From the IMG/VR virus record IMGVR_UViG_3300023049_000004, positions 1-27,540 of that record: DNA of 27,540 nucleotides; one strand, written 5' to 3'. The notes beneath the pieces are model-generated. The model made no database searches. It had not been told where the DNA came from and worked only from the letters and a program-made list of their open reading frames with translations. Position 1 is the first letter of the stretch. Each line of letters opens with the position of its first letter. The stretch comes from a virus. Of this stretch, positions 20,902-27,540 are shown piece after piece. The translations under genes and the position numbers were made by a program.

Positions 20902-22551
20902 TTAGTTTGCGAATCGGGTGTTGAGTTGATATTCTCGAATGATTCGGTCACCCATTTTCTCAGCGAATTCACGCTCACCGACCATTGTGTTGATGTTGAT
21001 TGTTACACCACCGCCACCGACACCGAAGTTCTTGAGCTTGTCGAGTGGAATCACCGCCTCAGCACCCGCCTCACCGATGTTTGCGAGTGTGCTTTGAGTC
21101 ACAATACCACCCTCAGCAAGTCGTGGAATGTCCACACGAGCGATTTCCTCGACGTTCACACCGAATGTGCGACCCCCGATTTTTGGCACCCAGTCGGGAA
21201 TGCTCACCTGAATTTTGTTCATGCCTCGAATCAAAAAGTTGAGTGCACTGATGACCCCGTTCGCCATTGATTCAAAAAGAGAGATGATGCCGTTGATGTA
21301 GGTTGCAAAAGCCGATGCGATTGCTTTTGCGACGATGACTGCACCCTCTTTGATGTTGTTCCACACACCTGAGATGAGTTCACCCATTTTTGTGAAAATA
21401 CCTGCGACGAATGTATACATTGAAGTGAAAGCACTCACGACTGCTGTGCCGATTGAGCTGAAAAGATTTGTGAACCATGCGAGCATCGGTGCGAGAAAGT
21501 CGAGAAAGTTTTGCCATGCCCACTTGATTGTCTCAAGATTCTCAGACCAGTTTGCGACGAACCATATCACAACAGCCACAATCGCAACGATTGCAGCAAT
21601 GATGAGCCCGATAGGTGAGAGCAAGAATGCGAACCCGAGAGCGAGCAGCTGTACACCTGTGATGATTGTCGGCAACACAAGCCCGATGATACCGAGCACA
21701 GCAACAAGACCTGCGAGAGCACCCGCAACGATGATGATTTGCCCGAGCAGTTTCGGGTTTTCAGCAGCCCACACCGAGAATTTCTCGATGATTGGTGTGA
21801 CGGCAATGAGTAGACGCTCAACAGCAGGCAAAAGAGCCTCACCGATGACCCCTTTGAGGTTTTCAGTTCCCGCTTTCATTCTGTCCATTCGGTCAGCTAC
21901 TGTGTCAATCGGGTCACCGAGTTTCGTCATCGTCACCTCGGCTTGTTCCATGACGGCAGTGTTGAAAGCCACCTCTCGAGTCATGCCCTCAGTTGAGACC
22001 ATGAGTTCCTCGATTCGCTCTCGCACTTTTCCTGATGAGATACCGAATGAGTCGAGACGCAAGATTGACTGATTCGCCATCATCAATGCAAAGTTTTCCA
22101 TTGATTCAGTTGCACCGTTACCCATAGCAGTACCGAGACGAGTCGAGATTTGTGCCAGTTTTTGCATTTCATCTTGAGATGTCGCCAGTCCCATTGCCAT
22201 GAATTTGTTACCTGCGAGCATGAGGTCAGTGTCAGCAACCATGCCTCGAGTTGAGTCTCGCAGCTTTTCGATTGATTCACTTGAGATTGCCCCGATTGAT
22301 TTGTTGAGTGCATCGAACGTCTGAGCAGCACGCTGACCCTCAGCAGCTGCGTCGATTGCTTGCTTTGCCCCGTATGCAATACCCGCAAAAGCTGCTGTAC
22401 CAACAGCAGCCATTTTCGTGAATGTAGCAGACATGCCTTGCAGTTTTCCTTTGAGCCCGTCAAGTGACTGTGATGCACCTCGAAAGGCTTGCTGAGTTTT
22501 ATTCTCACCAGTGATGACGACTGCAATTTTTTTGGTGTTGTCTGATGCCAT
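20902..22551 (-). CDS. Tail tape measure protein
   Basis: The protein has 549 aa. Helical N-terminal half with MSATFTKMAAVGTAAFAGIA and a long coiled region, two or three very hydrophobic segments (about 245-325), more membrane-like helices to about 430, and the typical tape measure C-terminus AEGGIVTQSTLANIG followed by EAVIPLDKL. It determines tail length and is threaded into the tail tube; the hydrophobic segments may insert into the host membrane at DNA ejection. The length is short for the family, predicting a short flexible tail. It starts three bases behind the GT frameshift product, the classic order. Confidence 0.92.
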   Translation of the reverse strand: MASDNTKKIAVVITGENKTQQAFRGASQSLDGLKGKLQGMSATFTKMAAVGTAAFAGIAYGAKQAIDAAAEGQRAAQTFDALNKSIGAISSESIEKLRDSTRGMVADTDLMLAGNKFMAMGLATSQDEMQKLAQISTRLGTAMGNGATESMENFALMMANQSILRLDSFGISSGKVRERIEELMVSTEGMTREVAFNTAVMEQAEVTMTKLGDPIDTVADRMDRMKAGTENLKGVIGEALLPAVERLLIAVTPIIEKFSVWAAENPKLLGQIIIVAGALAGLVAVLGIIGLVLPTIITGVQLLALGFAFLLSPIGLIIAAIVAIVAVVIWFVANWSENLETIKWAWQNFLDFLAPMLAWFTNLFSSIGTAVVSAFTSMYTFVAGIFTKMGELISGVWNNIKEGAVIVAKAIASAFATYINGIISLFESMANGVISALNFLIRGMNKIQVSIPDWVPKIGGRTFGVNVEEIARVDIPRLAEGGIVTQSTLANIGEAGAEAVIPLDKLKNFGVGGGGVTININTMVGEREFAEKMGDRIIREYQLNTRFAN

Positions 22552-22554
22552 AGA

Positions 22555-22994
22555 TTATTTTTTGTTCATCTTTGCGTACTCTTGATTTCGCTTTTTCAAT
22601 GCGTCACTGAGTGCCTCGAGGTACGCTTGAGAGTTGCTTTTCAGCTCGCTCTCAGTCCACCCCATATCGAGACACAAGTTCGCATACGGGGCTAGCCTTT
22701 TTTTGCCTCGAATTTGTTTTGCTCGATGACAGCTGTCATTTCCTCGAGTGCTGACACATCGAGTTTTTTGATGTTCTCAGCGTTCACAGGCAGCTCTTGC
22801 TCATTCTCATCGGTAAAATTCCATGACTTGATGAGAATCGGCAGCATGAACAATGCTTGTGACATTGGTGAGGCGTTTGAGTCAAAGTTTTCAATCTCAC
22901 CGACTAGCAGTGAGGTGTACATTTCAACCTCAGCCCCCTCGTATGATTTGAGCTTGAGTGTAGTTGTTTTTCGTGAGTCTTTTAGTATTGGCAT
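22555..22994 (-). CDS. Tail assembly chaperone GT-like -1 frameshift product
   Basis: Expected 146-aa product. The first 99 codons are those of the G-like gene; at GCA-AAA-AAA-GGC the ribosome can slip -1 on the heptamer A-AAA-AAA (22698-22704). It then reads 47 more codons to TAA at 22555, ending in KMNKK. The extension contains LDMGWTESELKSNSQAYLEA, consistent with T domains that bind the tail tube protein. The frame after the shift is open without its own start, ends three bases before the tape measure gene, and otherwise the gap 22555-22691 would be empty. This matches the lambda G/GT arrangement. Confidence 0.85.
22692..22994 (-). CDS. Tail assembly chaperone G-like
   Basis: Unshifted product of 100 aa ending KFEAKKG at a TAG. 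It lies between tail tube and tape measure genes, the fixed place of tail assembly chaperones. The sequence is mixed alpha/beta with a helical C-terminal half and no detectable motif, as usual for this fast-evolving family. It should coat the tape measure protein before tube polymerisation. A short ATG context without Shine-Dalgarno (AAAATCACATCATC) precedes the start. Confidence 0.8.
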   Translation of the reverse strand: MPILKDSRKTTTLKLKSYEGAEVEMYTSLLVGEIENFDSNASPMSQALFMLPILIKSWNFTDENEQELPVNAENIKKLDVSALEEMTAVIEQNKFEAKKG

Positions 22995-23029
22995 GATGAT
23001 GTGATTTTATGGTTTGAATAATTGTGCGA

Positions 23030-24010
23030 CTAGTATGCAGCTTGCCCGTTGATGAGGATTGCGTGCACCATTTTTGCGTCTGCTACTGAGTACAATGCCT
23101 TGAATGATACTGATGCACTGATGAGGTCACCGTTGCCATAGTTTCGAGTAAAGTCATTGATGTGAGCCTTGTATACGTCGAGAGTCAGCTGCGGGTAGTT
23201 ACTTGAGCCGAGGTCAGTTGTGTCGTTGAGCATATCAAGTCGCAGTGCGATTTTTGAGTTTGCGAGTTGCTGAGTTTTGAATGTCTCAGCGTCAAAGAGC
23301 ATTTCGATTTCACCCTCACATGAAAACATTTTTGTGAGAAAGTCTTGAGGTGTTGAGTCCCCGAGTGCGATGTCCTCATCAGTCGCTTTGTCGAATGAGA
23401 GATTGAAGTTTTGCACTTTCACCTCAGTACCTGCATCGAGCCCTGATTGAGCTGTTGCGTATTTCACTGTGATGTTTTTCGGCAAAAATAGATTCTCAGT
23501 CAAGTATGACGGTGTCGGGTCAGCCATTGTTTCACCCGCCTTTGCTTTGAATCCTGATGTGAATTTCACATATTGACCGATTTCAGCACTGATGCCGAAT
23601 GATGTCAGTACCCCGAGAGCGTGCTTGTAAGATTGCACATTGTCTTTTGAAAACAGTGTGAATGCTTGTTGCTGTGCTGACTGAGCGAGGTTGAATGTGT
23701 GAGTGTTTGAACCCGCAGCAGGTGTTGACGCTGCTGATGACACACCACCGAAAAGAGCGAGCAAAAGATACCCGACTGATTTGTCTCTCACGTTCCCCTC
23801 AAGACTCATTTCAGCTGATGTTTTCACATTGTCAGCGTTTGGTGCGTCCTCGAGTACCCCGAGAGCTGATTCGTCATTGATTGACTCAGTCTTGTCGTCG
23901 AGACTGACTGAAAGTCGAGGAATCCACACGTCAGCTGATGTCTCAGCCGTTCCTCGTGATGCCTCTTTTGCAAGCCCGAAAGCTGCTGTACGTCCTGTTG
24001 ATTTTGCCAT
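23030..24010 (-). CDS. Major tail tube protein
   Basis: The protein has 326 aa. It begins GRTAAFGLAKEASRGTAETS and has a beta-rich pattern with repeated Ser/Thr/Gly strands; the end is SFKALYSVADAKMVHAILIN. This matches tube proteins of long-tailed phages, whose hexamer rings form the DNA channel. The length is larger than the minimal tube (about 150-200 aa) and suggests an added outer domain. The position directly before the G/GT chaperone genes strongly supports the call. Confidence 0.85.
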   Translation of the reverse strand: MAKSTGRTAAFGLAKEASRGTAETSADVWIPRLSVSLDDKTESINDESALGVLEDAPNADNVKTSAEMSLEGNVRDKSVGYLLLALFGGVSSAASTPAAGSNTHTFNLAQSAQQQAFTLFSKDNVQSYKHALGVLTSFGISAEIGQYVKFTSGFKAKAGETMADPTPSYLTENLFLPKNITVKYATAQSGLDAGTEVKVQNFNLSFDKATDEDIALGDSTPQDFLTKMFSCEGEIEMLFDAETFKTQQLANSKIALRLDMLNDTTDLGSSNYPQLTLDVYKAHINDFTRNYGNGDLISASVSFKALYSVADAKMVHAILINGQAAY

Positions 24011-24021
24011 GATAATTGTTG

Positions 24022-24210
24022 TTATTTAGCGTTTGATAATGCTGCGATTTTCTTTTGATAAATTTCCTCAGCCTCTCGTGCTGAATCAGCCTCAATGCTC
24101 ATCGCAGGGGCATTGACTGAGGGTGTGAAGTTGTACACATTTTTTGAGCTCTTGTCTTTGACACCTTTGCTCTCAGATGTGATTTGTTTGTTTTTGTAGT
24201 CTGATTTCAT
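24022..24210 (-). CDS. Small hypothetical protein in the tail module
   Basis: The protein has 62 aa. The first 25 residues are Lys/Ser-rich and polar, then NFTPSVNAPAMSIEADSARE and a helical Glu/Lys tail. It fits its gap exactly, between the tail completion gene and tail tube gene. A TGTTATACT box lies 33 nt upstream (24244-24252) but inside the end of the previous gene. No family is recognised. Confidence 0.6.
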   Translation of the reverse strand: MKSDYKNKQITSESKGVKDKSSKNVYNFTPSVNAPAMSIEADSAREAEEIYQKKIAALSNAK

Positions 24211-24231
24211 AATGTTTTTGTAGCTCTTTGA

Positions 24232-24672
24232 TTAGCTAGTAATAGTATAACAGACCCGAGGTTTGATTGTGACAACGAATGTCACAAGCTGTGCACCGTT
24301 GAATTCATCTTGCTCAATCGGTGAGACCGCAGGTGATACACCACCCTCAGCGACACCGTCGAGAGTGAAGTCATCATCGAAAGCGTTTGAGATTGTCTCA
24401 GCGAGGGTCTCAATTTGGTCGATGCTTGTGATGTCATCACCTTTCATAATGACCACCATGTCAAAAGTATATGTTCGCTCGTTTGTTGCTGTATCGAGCT
24501 CAATGCTCTCGAATGACGGGGGTTGCAGTATCACAGCAGGGAATTTTGTCAGATTCGGGTCAGCAAGCGGGTGTGCTTTGAATGAACGGTTGAGCACAAG
24601 CGACAAGTCACCCGAGACAACGAGTGTGTCGAGTATTGCTTTGATTTTTGTTCTGAGGTTTGCAGCTATCAT
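24232..24672 (-). CDS. Tail terminator/completion protein
   Basis: The protein has 146 aa. A helical start (MIAANLRTKIKAILDTL) is followed by FPAVILQPPSFESIELDTAT, then a long helix with ETLAETISNAFDD and a final strand region. Size, pattern and gene order (connector, gp10-like, this gene, tail tube) fit the tail terminator that caps the tail tube at the neck. The ATG overlaps the preceding TGA. Confidence 0.7.
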   Translation of the reverse strand: MIAANLRTKIKAILDTLVVSGDLSLVLNRSFKAHPLADPNLTKFPAVILQPPSFESIELDTATNERTYTFDMVVIMKGDDITSIDQIETLAETISNAFDDDFTLDGVAEGGVSPAVSPIEQDEFNGAQLVTFVVTIKPRVCYTITS

Positions 24673-25049
24673 ATATTTTTTATAAATGCGTCCATTGCAT
24701 TGTTGATTTCTTTGTTCACGTTCTTTTCACCTGAGTCAGCGATTCGTTTCATGAACGGGTTTGACTTGATGAATCGAGTCCCCTGATGCACAAACACTGA
24801 GTAGTATGTCGTCGGTCTGATTGACCCATACAGGTGCTTGAGTTCGATACCTTTCCCGAATGATGCCCGAGTGGTATGAGTCGGCTTTTTGAATTGCAGG
24901 TTTTCAGCCTTTTGAGATTCCTCATGTAGTCTGAAAATTGCACCATGCAGACCCTTTGTCAGATACTCAGCAGCTTTCATCGGTGAGGTTTTGAGTGCAG
25001 CTTTGACCGCTGACTCATTCCTGAGCTCGATTTTGATTGCTACACTCAT
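24669..25049 (-). CDS. HK97 gp10-like neck protein
   Basis: The protein has 126 aa from the ATG at 25049, which overlaps the TGA of the connector gene; the upstream frame extension is inside that gene. The pattern AAEYLTKGLHGAIFRLHEES, then SIRPTTYYSVFVHQGTRFI and NPFMKRI, is typical of HK97 gp10-like proteins that join head and tail (from memory of the family). It is likely a neck or tail-completion component. Confidence 0.8.
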   Translation of the reverse strand: MSVAIKIELRNESAVKAALKTSPMKAAEYLTKGLHGAIFRLHEESQKAENLQFKKPTHTTRASFGKGIELKHLYGSIRPTTYYSVFVHQGTRFIKSNPFMKRIADSGEKNVNKEINNAMDAFIKNI

Positions 25050-25672
25050 AGCCCGAGTGCATGGTTTCGCTTGTAAGGTGCGATGAGAGCCCACTCAGCT
25101 GCTGTGATGAGCGATTCCCATGTGATGTTTGATTCAGCAAAGTTCGATGTACTTTGACCCTCGATGCTGCGTTTGTTGTACAGCTTGACACACAGTCGCT
25201 CAGCAAAGTCACTGAGGTCAGCAGGCAGCGTGTGCAGTGCGTCGTCAGTAAAGTTTGCAAAGTCGATTTTGTACCCGCCCGTATATGTCACTCGCAGGTT
25301 TTGATGCCCTCGAGGTAAAAAGCCCCCCACCATTTGAATGCCGTTGAGCAGTTCGTCGAGATAGTAGCTGTTTGCATCAATAGCAGCCCATGACGGGCTT
25401 GTGAGTGACCCCTGATTGCTCTCAAACGTCGTGAGAGCTGTCACAGGTGCATTCGGCAGCAACAAAAAGTCAACAGCGTGGTTTTGATTCAGACCGTTGA
25501 AAATTTTGTTTGTGTATGTCGTCTTTTTGAATCGTCGACCGAGATGCTTTTCGATGAGGTCAGTCACTGCGTAAGTCATACCCACGACAGTGTCATCAAC
25601 ATCAGCATTCGTGATGCCGAGCCGAGCTTTCACACGTTCTTTTGTTGTGAGTGCATAGTTTTTTGTAGACAT
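25046..25672 (-). CDS. Head-tail connector (gp6-like adaptor)
   Basis: The protein has 208 aa. The helical N-terminus with TTKERVKARLGITNADVDD and then AVTDLIEKHLGRRF, and the strand pair LLLPNAPVTALT, match phage gp6-like/gp15-like head-tail adaptors that dock on the portal after packaging. The C-terminal LPADLSDFAERLCVKLYNKR helix is also typical. It follows the capsid and decoration-type genes, in the standard position. Confidence 0.82.
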   Translation of the reverse strand: MSTKNYALTTKERVKARLGITNADVDDTVVGMTYAVTDLIEKHLGRRFKKTTYTNKIFNGLNQNHAVDFLLLPNAPVTALTTFESNQGSLTSPSWAAIDANSYYLDELLNGIQMVGGFLPRGHQNLRVTYTGGYKIDFANFTDDALHTLPADLSDFAERLCVKLYNKRSIEGQSTSNFAESNITWESLITAAEWALIAPYKRNHALGL

Positions 25673-25699
25673 ATTTCGTGGGTATAGTTATGCAACGAA

Positions 25700-26098
25700 T
25701 TACTCGCTGTCAGTTTCGTCAGACTCAGTTGCAAGTCGAATTCGCTCGATGAGAGCAGCCTTTGACCCTGATGTCGGCAGTTCCATTTCAGCAGCTTTTG
25801 CTTTCAAGTCAGCAGCAGACATTTCATCAAGACCGTCAGAATCATCGTCAGATGAGTCGTCGTCGTTTGAATCGTCGTCACCACCTGTTGATGCAGCTGC
25901 ATCGCCTGAAAGTGTACTTGTTGCCTCGAGGTCAGCATTGGTTGAACCGAGGAATTTTTCATCGGTCACCTTTGCATCAGTTACCTCAAGAAAACGAGCG
26001 AACCGCTTTGCCTCAGCCTTTGACAAGGCAACGACAGCACCTTTCGGCACTCGACCGTATGATGATGCAATCGCAGCAAGTGTTTTGTAGTTTTTCAT
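25700..26098 (-). CDS. Acidic protein with C-terminal SAP-like domain, behind the capsid gene
   Basis: The protein has 132 aa. Residues 1-60 form a small domain with VPKGAVVALSKAEAKRFARF; residues 73-88 are an Asp/Ser-rich acidic linker; 93-122 form a SAP/HeH-like helix pair (MSAADLKAKAAEMELPTSGS) that may bind DNA or capsid. It lies between the capsid and connector genes, where small head or decoration proteins are common. Function is not known. The same domain type ends the Sak4-like ATPase at 14985-15941. Confidence 0.7.
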   Translation of the reverse strand: MKNYKTLAAIASSYGRVPKGAVVALSKAEAKRFARFLEVTDAKVTDEKFLGSTNADLEATSTLSGDAAASTGGDDDSNDDDSSDDDSDGLDEMSAADLKAKAAEMELPTSGSKAALIERIRLATESDETDSE

Positions 26099-26135
26099 GA
26101 TTGTGTGATGTGTTTGATTGATAATGATGCGAGAC

Positions 26136-26192
26136 TCGTGCCCTCAGTCATGGTCACCTTTGATGCTCATGACCGAGAGCACGAATGCTCTC
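26136..26192 (-). other. Two competing hairpins between capsid gene and next gene
   Basis: Hairpin 1: GAGAGCA (26175-26181) with TGCTCTC (26186-26192), loop CGAA. Hairpin 2: 26136-26151 with 26169-26184, 14 pairs and two mismatches, including TCGTGC with GCACGA and GTCAT with ATGAC. They share 26175-26184 and exclude each other. No T run follows. Position behind the capsid gene suggests mRNA processing or partial termination that sets capsid levels. Confidence 0.6.
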
Positions 26193-26205
26193 AGTAACAG
26201 TTTGA

Positions 26206-27375
26206 CTATGAAGTCGCACCAGTTGATACCACCACCGCAGCAGCAGGCAAGCCCACTGTGATTGCGTGACGGTGAGTGACTCGGAATGCAGTTTGATTTG
26301 CAGCAAACACGTTCTTGCCCCCCACAGTCGCAGAATCAGATTTTGCGAATGATAGTCGTTCTCGGTCTCCGAAAAAGATTGCCTTGTTCAGATTTGCGAA
26401 AACGATGAATGATTCCTCGGGTGAAGTTCCCGCATCGTATGCAGGGAAGTGAGCAGACAAGTACACAGGGTACTCAGCAAGCACACCTGACGGCTTGATA
26501 CCGTCAACCTGATATGCAGCAGCGAAAGCGTTGCTGTTTTGCCCTAGCAGTTTTTGACCTGCTGTGTCCTCAAGAGTCTTGAGGTGAGCCCACATTGTCG
26601 GGTGCATGTACCATGCAGCACCTTGATGCAGTGATGCAGGCAGGTTTGCAACAGCCATTTCAGCATCGTCGATTGTAAAGTCAGCGTGCGAATCAGCAGT
26701 TGTTGCCATTGCGTACTGAGTCACGTTTGCGTCTGCAAGCAGACCTGTGAACGGTGACCCTGTACCTGCGAATGCTTGCTTGTCAATCATGTTCGCAAGA
26801 CCCTCAGCTGCTAGTGCGAGCAAAAAGTCTCCGATGTCAGCTGACGCATCAGCGAGCAACGGGTTTGATACACGAAAGATTGTGTACCATGTCTTTGCTG
26901 CAAGTGTTGCAGTTCCGAAAGTGATGTCTGTTTCAGTTCCAACAGTGTCATCGTTTGTGTAGTACGCACCCTCAAGGTCTGAGCCTGCGTATCGTGGCAC
27001 GTTCATCTCGTCAGTGCTCATCGGGAATTTCATTGCATCTCGCAACACATATCCATTTGATGCAGCGATTCGCAAGATTCCACGGTGAACCTCAACAGGT
27101 ACTGTGTACCCACCTTGTGAGTCAACAGTTTCAAGCAATGCAGCCTTGTATGACCCACCCCCGAAAGTTCCTTTTCCGATTGCAATCATGTCAGCAGCGA
27201 ATGCAGACTTTTGTTCCTCGTCAAGACCTGACTTGTCACGTCCGAATAGTTCACGGTCGAGACGCATTTTGCGTACTGTCTCTTTCACGACCTGAGCAGT
27301 TTTTTCACCTGCGATTGTTGCAAGATTCTTTTCGATACTTGCATCAATAGCAGCTTTGATTTGTTCTGAGTCCAT
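26206..27375 (-). CDS. Major capsid protein, HK97 fold
   Basis: The protein has 389 aa. A helical N-terminal arm (1-75, similar to a delta domain) with KMRLDRELFGRDKS is followed by the HK97-type shell domain: KAALLETVDSQGGYTVPVEV, the spine and P-domain region, the WYMHPTMWAHLKTLED motif, LLGQNSNAFAAAYQ, and the strand FRVTHRHAITVG. This is the phage capsid family that forms icosahedral shells. The protease directly upstream probably removes the arm around residues 70-105. No separate scaffold gene is present, which fits an arm or the acidic part of the protease acting as scaffold. Confidence 0.93.
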   Translation of the reverse strand: MDSEQIKAAIDASIEKNLATIAGEKTAQVVKETVRKMRLDRELFGRDKSGLDEEQKSAFAADMIAIGKGTFGGGSYKAALLETVDSQGGYTVPVEVHRGILRIAASNGYVLRDAMKFPMSTDEMNVPRYAGSDLEGAYYTNDDTVGTETDITFGTATLAAKTWYTIFRVSNPLLADASADIGDFLLALAAEGLANMIDKQAFAGTGSPFTGLLADANVTQYAMATTADSHADFTIDDAEMAVANLPASLHQGAAWYMHPTMWAHLKTLEDTAGQKLLGQNSNAFAAAYQVDGIKPSGVLAEYPVYLSAHFPAYDAGTSPEESFIVFANLNKAIFFGDRERLSFAKSDSATVGGKNVFAANQTAFRVTHRHAITVGLPAAAVVVSTGATS

Positions 27376-27399
27376 AATAATAGTTTGATTATTGATAGG

Positions 27400-27540
27400 T
27401 TAGTAATGCTTTTTTGCGTCAACCGCCATGTCAGCAAGCACCTCATTGATGAGTTTTGCAGCTTTCTGAGCTTTGCGACGGTTTCGCAGGAATTTGACAG
27501 CGTCATCAGTTTCATCAGCTGACGGCTCAGTGTCTGAGTC
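27400..27540 (-). CDS. Prohead protease, 3' part (same gene as 1-988)
   Basis: This stretch encodes the last part of the protease, ending with AVDAKKHY and a TAA at 27400-27402, 24 nt before the capsid gene. Bases 27414-27540 duplicate bases 1-127. After merging the ends, the gene runs from 988 through 1 and 27413 to 27400 (1,002 nt including the stop, divisible by three). Confidence 0.9.
   Translation of the reverse strand, partial: DSDTEPSADETDDAVKFLRNRRKAQKAAKLINEVLADMAVDAKKHY
27414..27540. repeat. Right copy of 127-bp terminal overlap
   Basis: Identical to bases 1-127; see that entry. True unit length is 27,413 bp. Confidence 0.9.

Noticed and set aside
21335-22072. Plus-strand ORF of 245 codons
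   Set aside because: Lies fully antisense to the tape measure gene, has composition of a reverse-complement shadow (Ser/Thr/Ala-rich without domains), and no promoter or start context; every supported gene is on the minus strand.
24244-24252. TGTTATACT box as promoter for the 62-aa tail-module gene
   Set aside because: It lies within the coding end of the previous gene as codons for VCYT, with no conserved upstream element and 33 nt to the ATG; not strong enough to list.
1-27540. tRNA genes, CRISPR arrays, integrase, repressor, insertion sequences
   Set aside because: None found on reading both strands; no cloverleaf, spaced repeats or recognisable recombinase or repressor motif.

Overview
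The window is a complete, circular, double-stranded DNA phage genome of about 27,413 bp from an uncultured bacterial host, of siphovirus type. Bases 1-127 and 27414-27540 are identical. Joining the ends at 27413|1 restores one 333-codon frame (the prohead protease), so the duplication is an assembly overlap and not extra sequence. Every gene I can support is on the minus strand, so transcription runs right to left as printed. I see no integrase, repressor, tRNA, IS or CRISPR; a strictly lytic phage is the simplest reading.

Host. The genome uses the standard bacterial code: TGA ends many genes in tight ATGA overlaps. Almost no gene has a Shine-Dalgarno sequence. Many starts are instead preceded by a G-free stretch often containing CAACACACC, and three genes sit 6 nt behind a TGATATAAT/TGATATACT box, which predicts leaderless mRNAs. 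Sigma70-like -10 boxes argue against Bacteroidota. The non-SD starts, and an SLT lysozyme that recalls those of Patescibacteria (CPR) from memory, make a CPR host attractive, but this is inference.

Layout in direction of transcription. (1) Early/replication block, 17846 to 8333. It opens with a promoter just behind the terminator at 17979-18001. It holds small zinc-binding and membrane proteins, a membrane-anchored coiled-coil protein whose SLT lysozyme domain lies in another frame, a Sak4-like ATPase, a PD-(D/E)XK exonuclease, an SSB-like protein, a RusA-type resolvase, a replisome-organiser protein and several conserved phage proteins of unknown role. A second promoter with a highly structured leader (10982-11059) precedes the replisome-organiser gene. 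(2) A switch region, 8133-8335, with a promoter, a 22-codon ORF with a rare true SD, a strong intrinsic terminator and then a promoter for the late genes. (3) Late block, 8132 through the circle junction to 18089: small and large terminase, portal-MuF fusion, an unusual group of membrane proteins with an endolysin (HExxH domain plus amidase) and a holin-like protein, prohead protease, HK97-type capsid protein, connectors, tail tube, G/GT chaperone with a -1 frameshift site, tape measure, tail hub and adsorption proteins. It ends at the intrinsic terminator 17979-18001.

The most unusual features are the leaderless promoters and CAACACACC starts, the lysozyme without a start codon, the leader-peptide/terminator element before the terminase, the pseudoknot-capable leader at 10982-11050, and the lysis-type genes inside the head module. 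No stretch above 300 bp is without a gene. The largest intergenic regions are 17847-18088, 8133-8332 and 10928-11077, and all three carry the regulatory structures listed.
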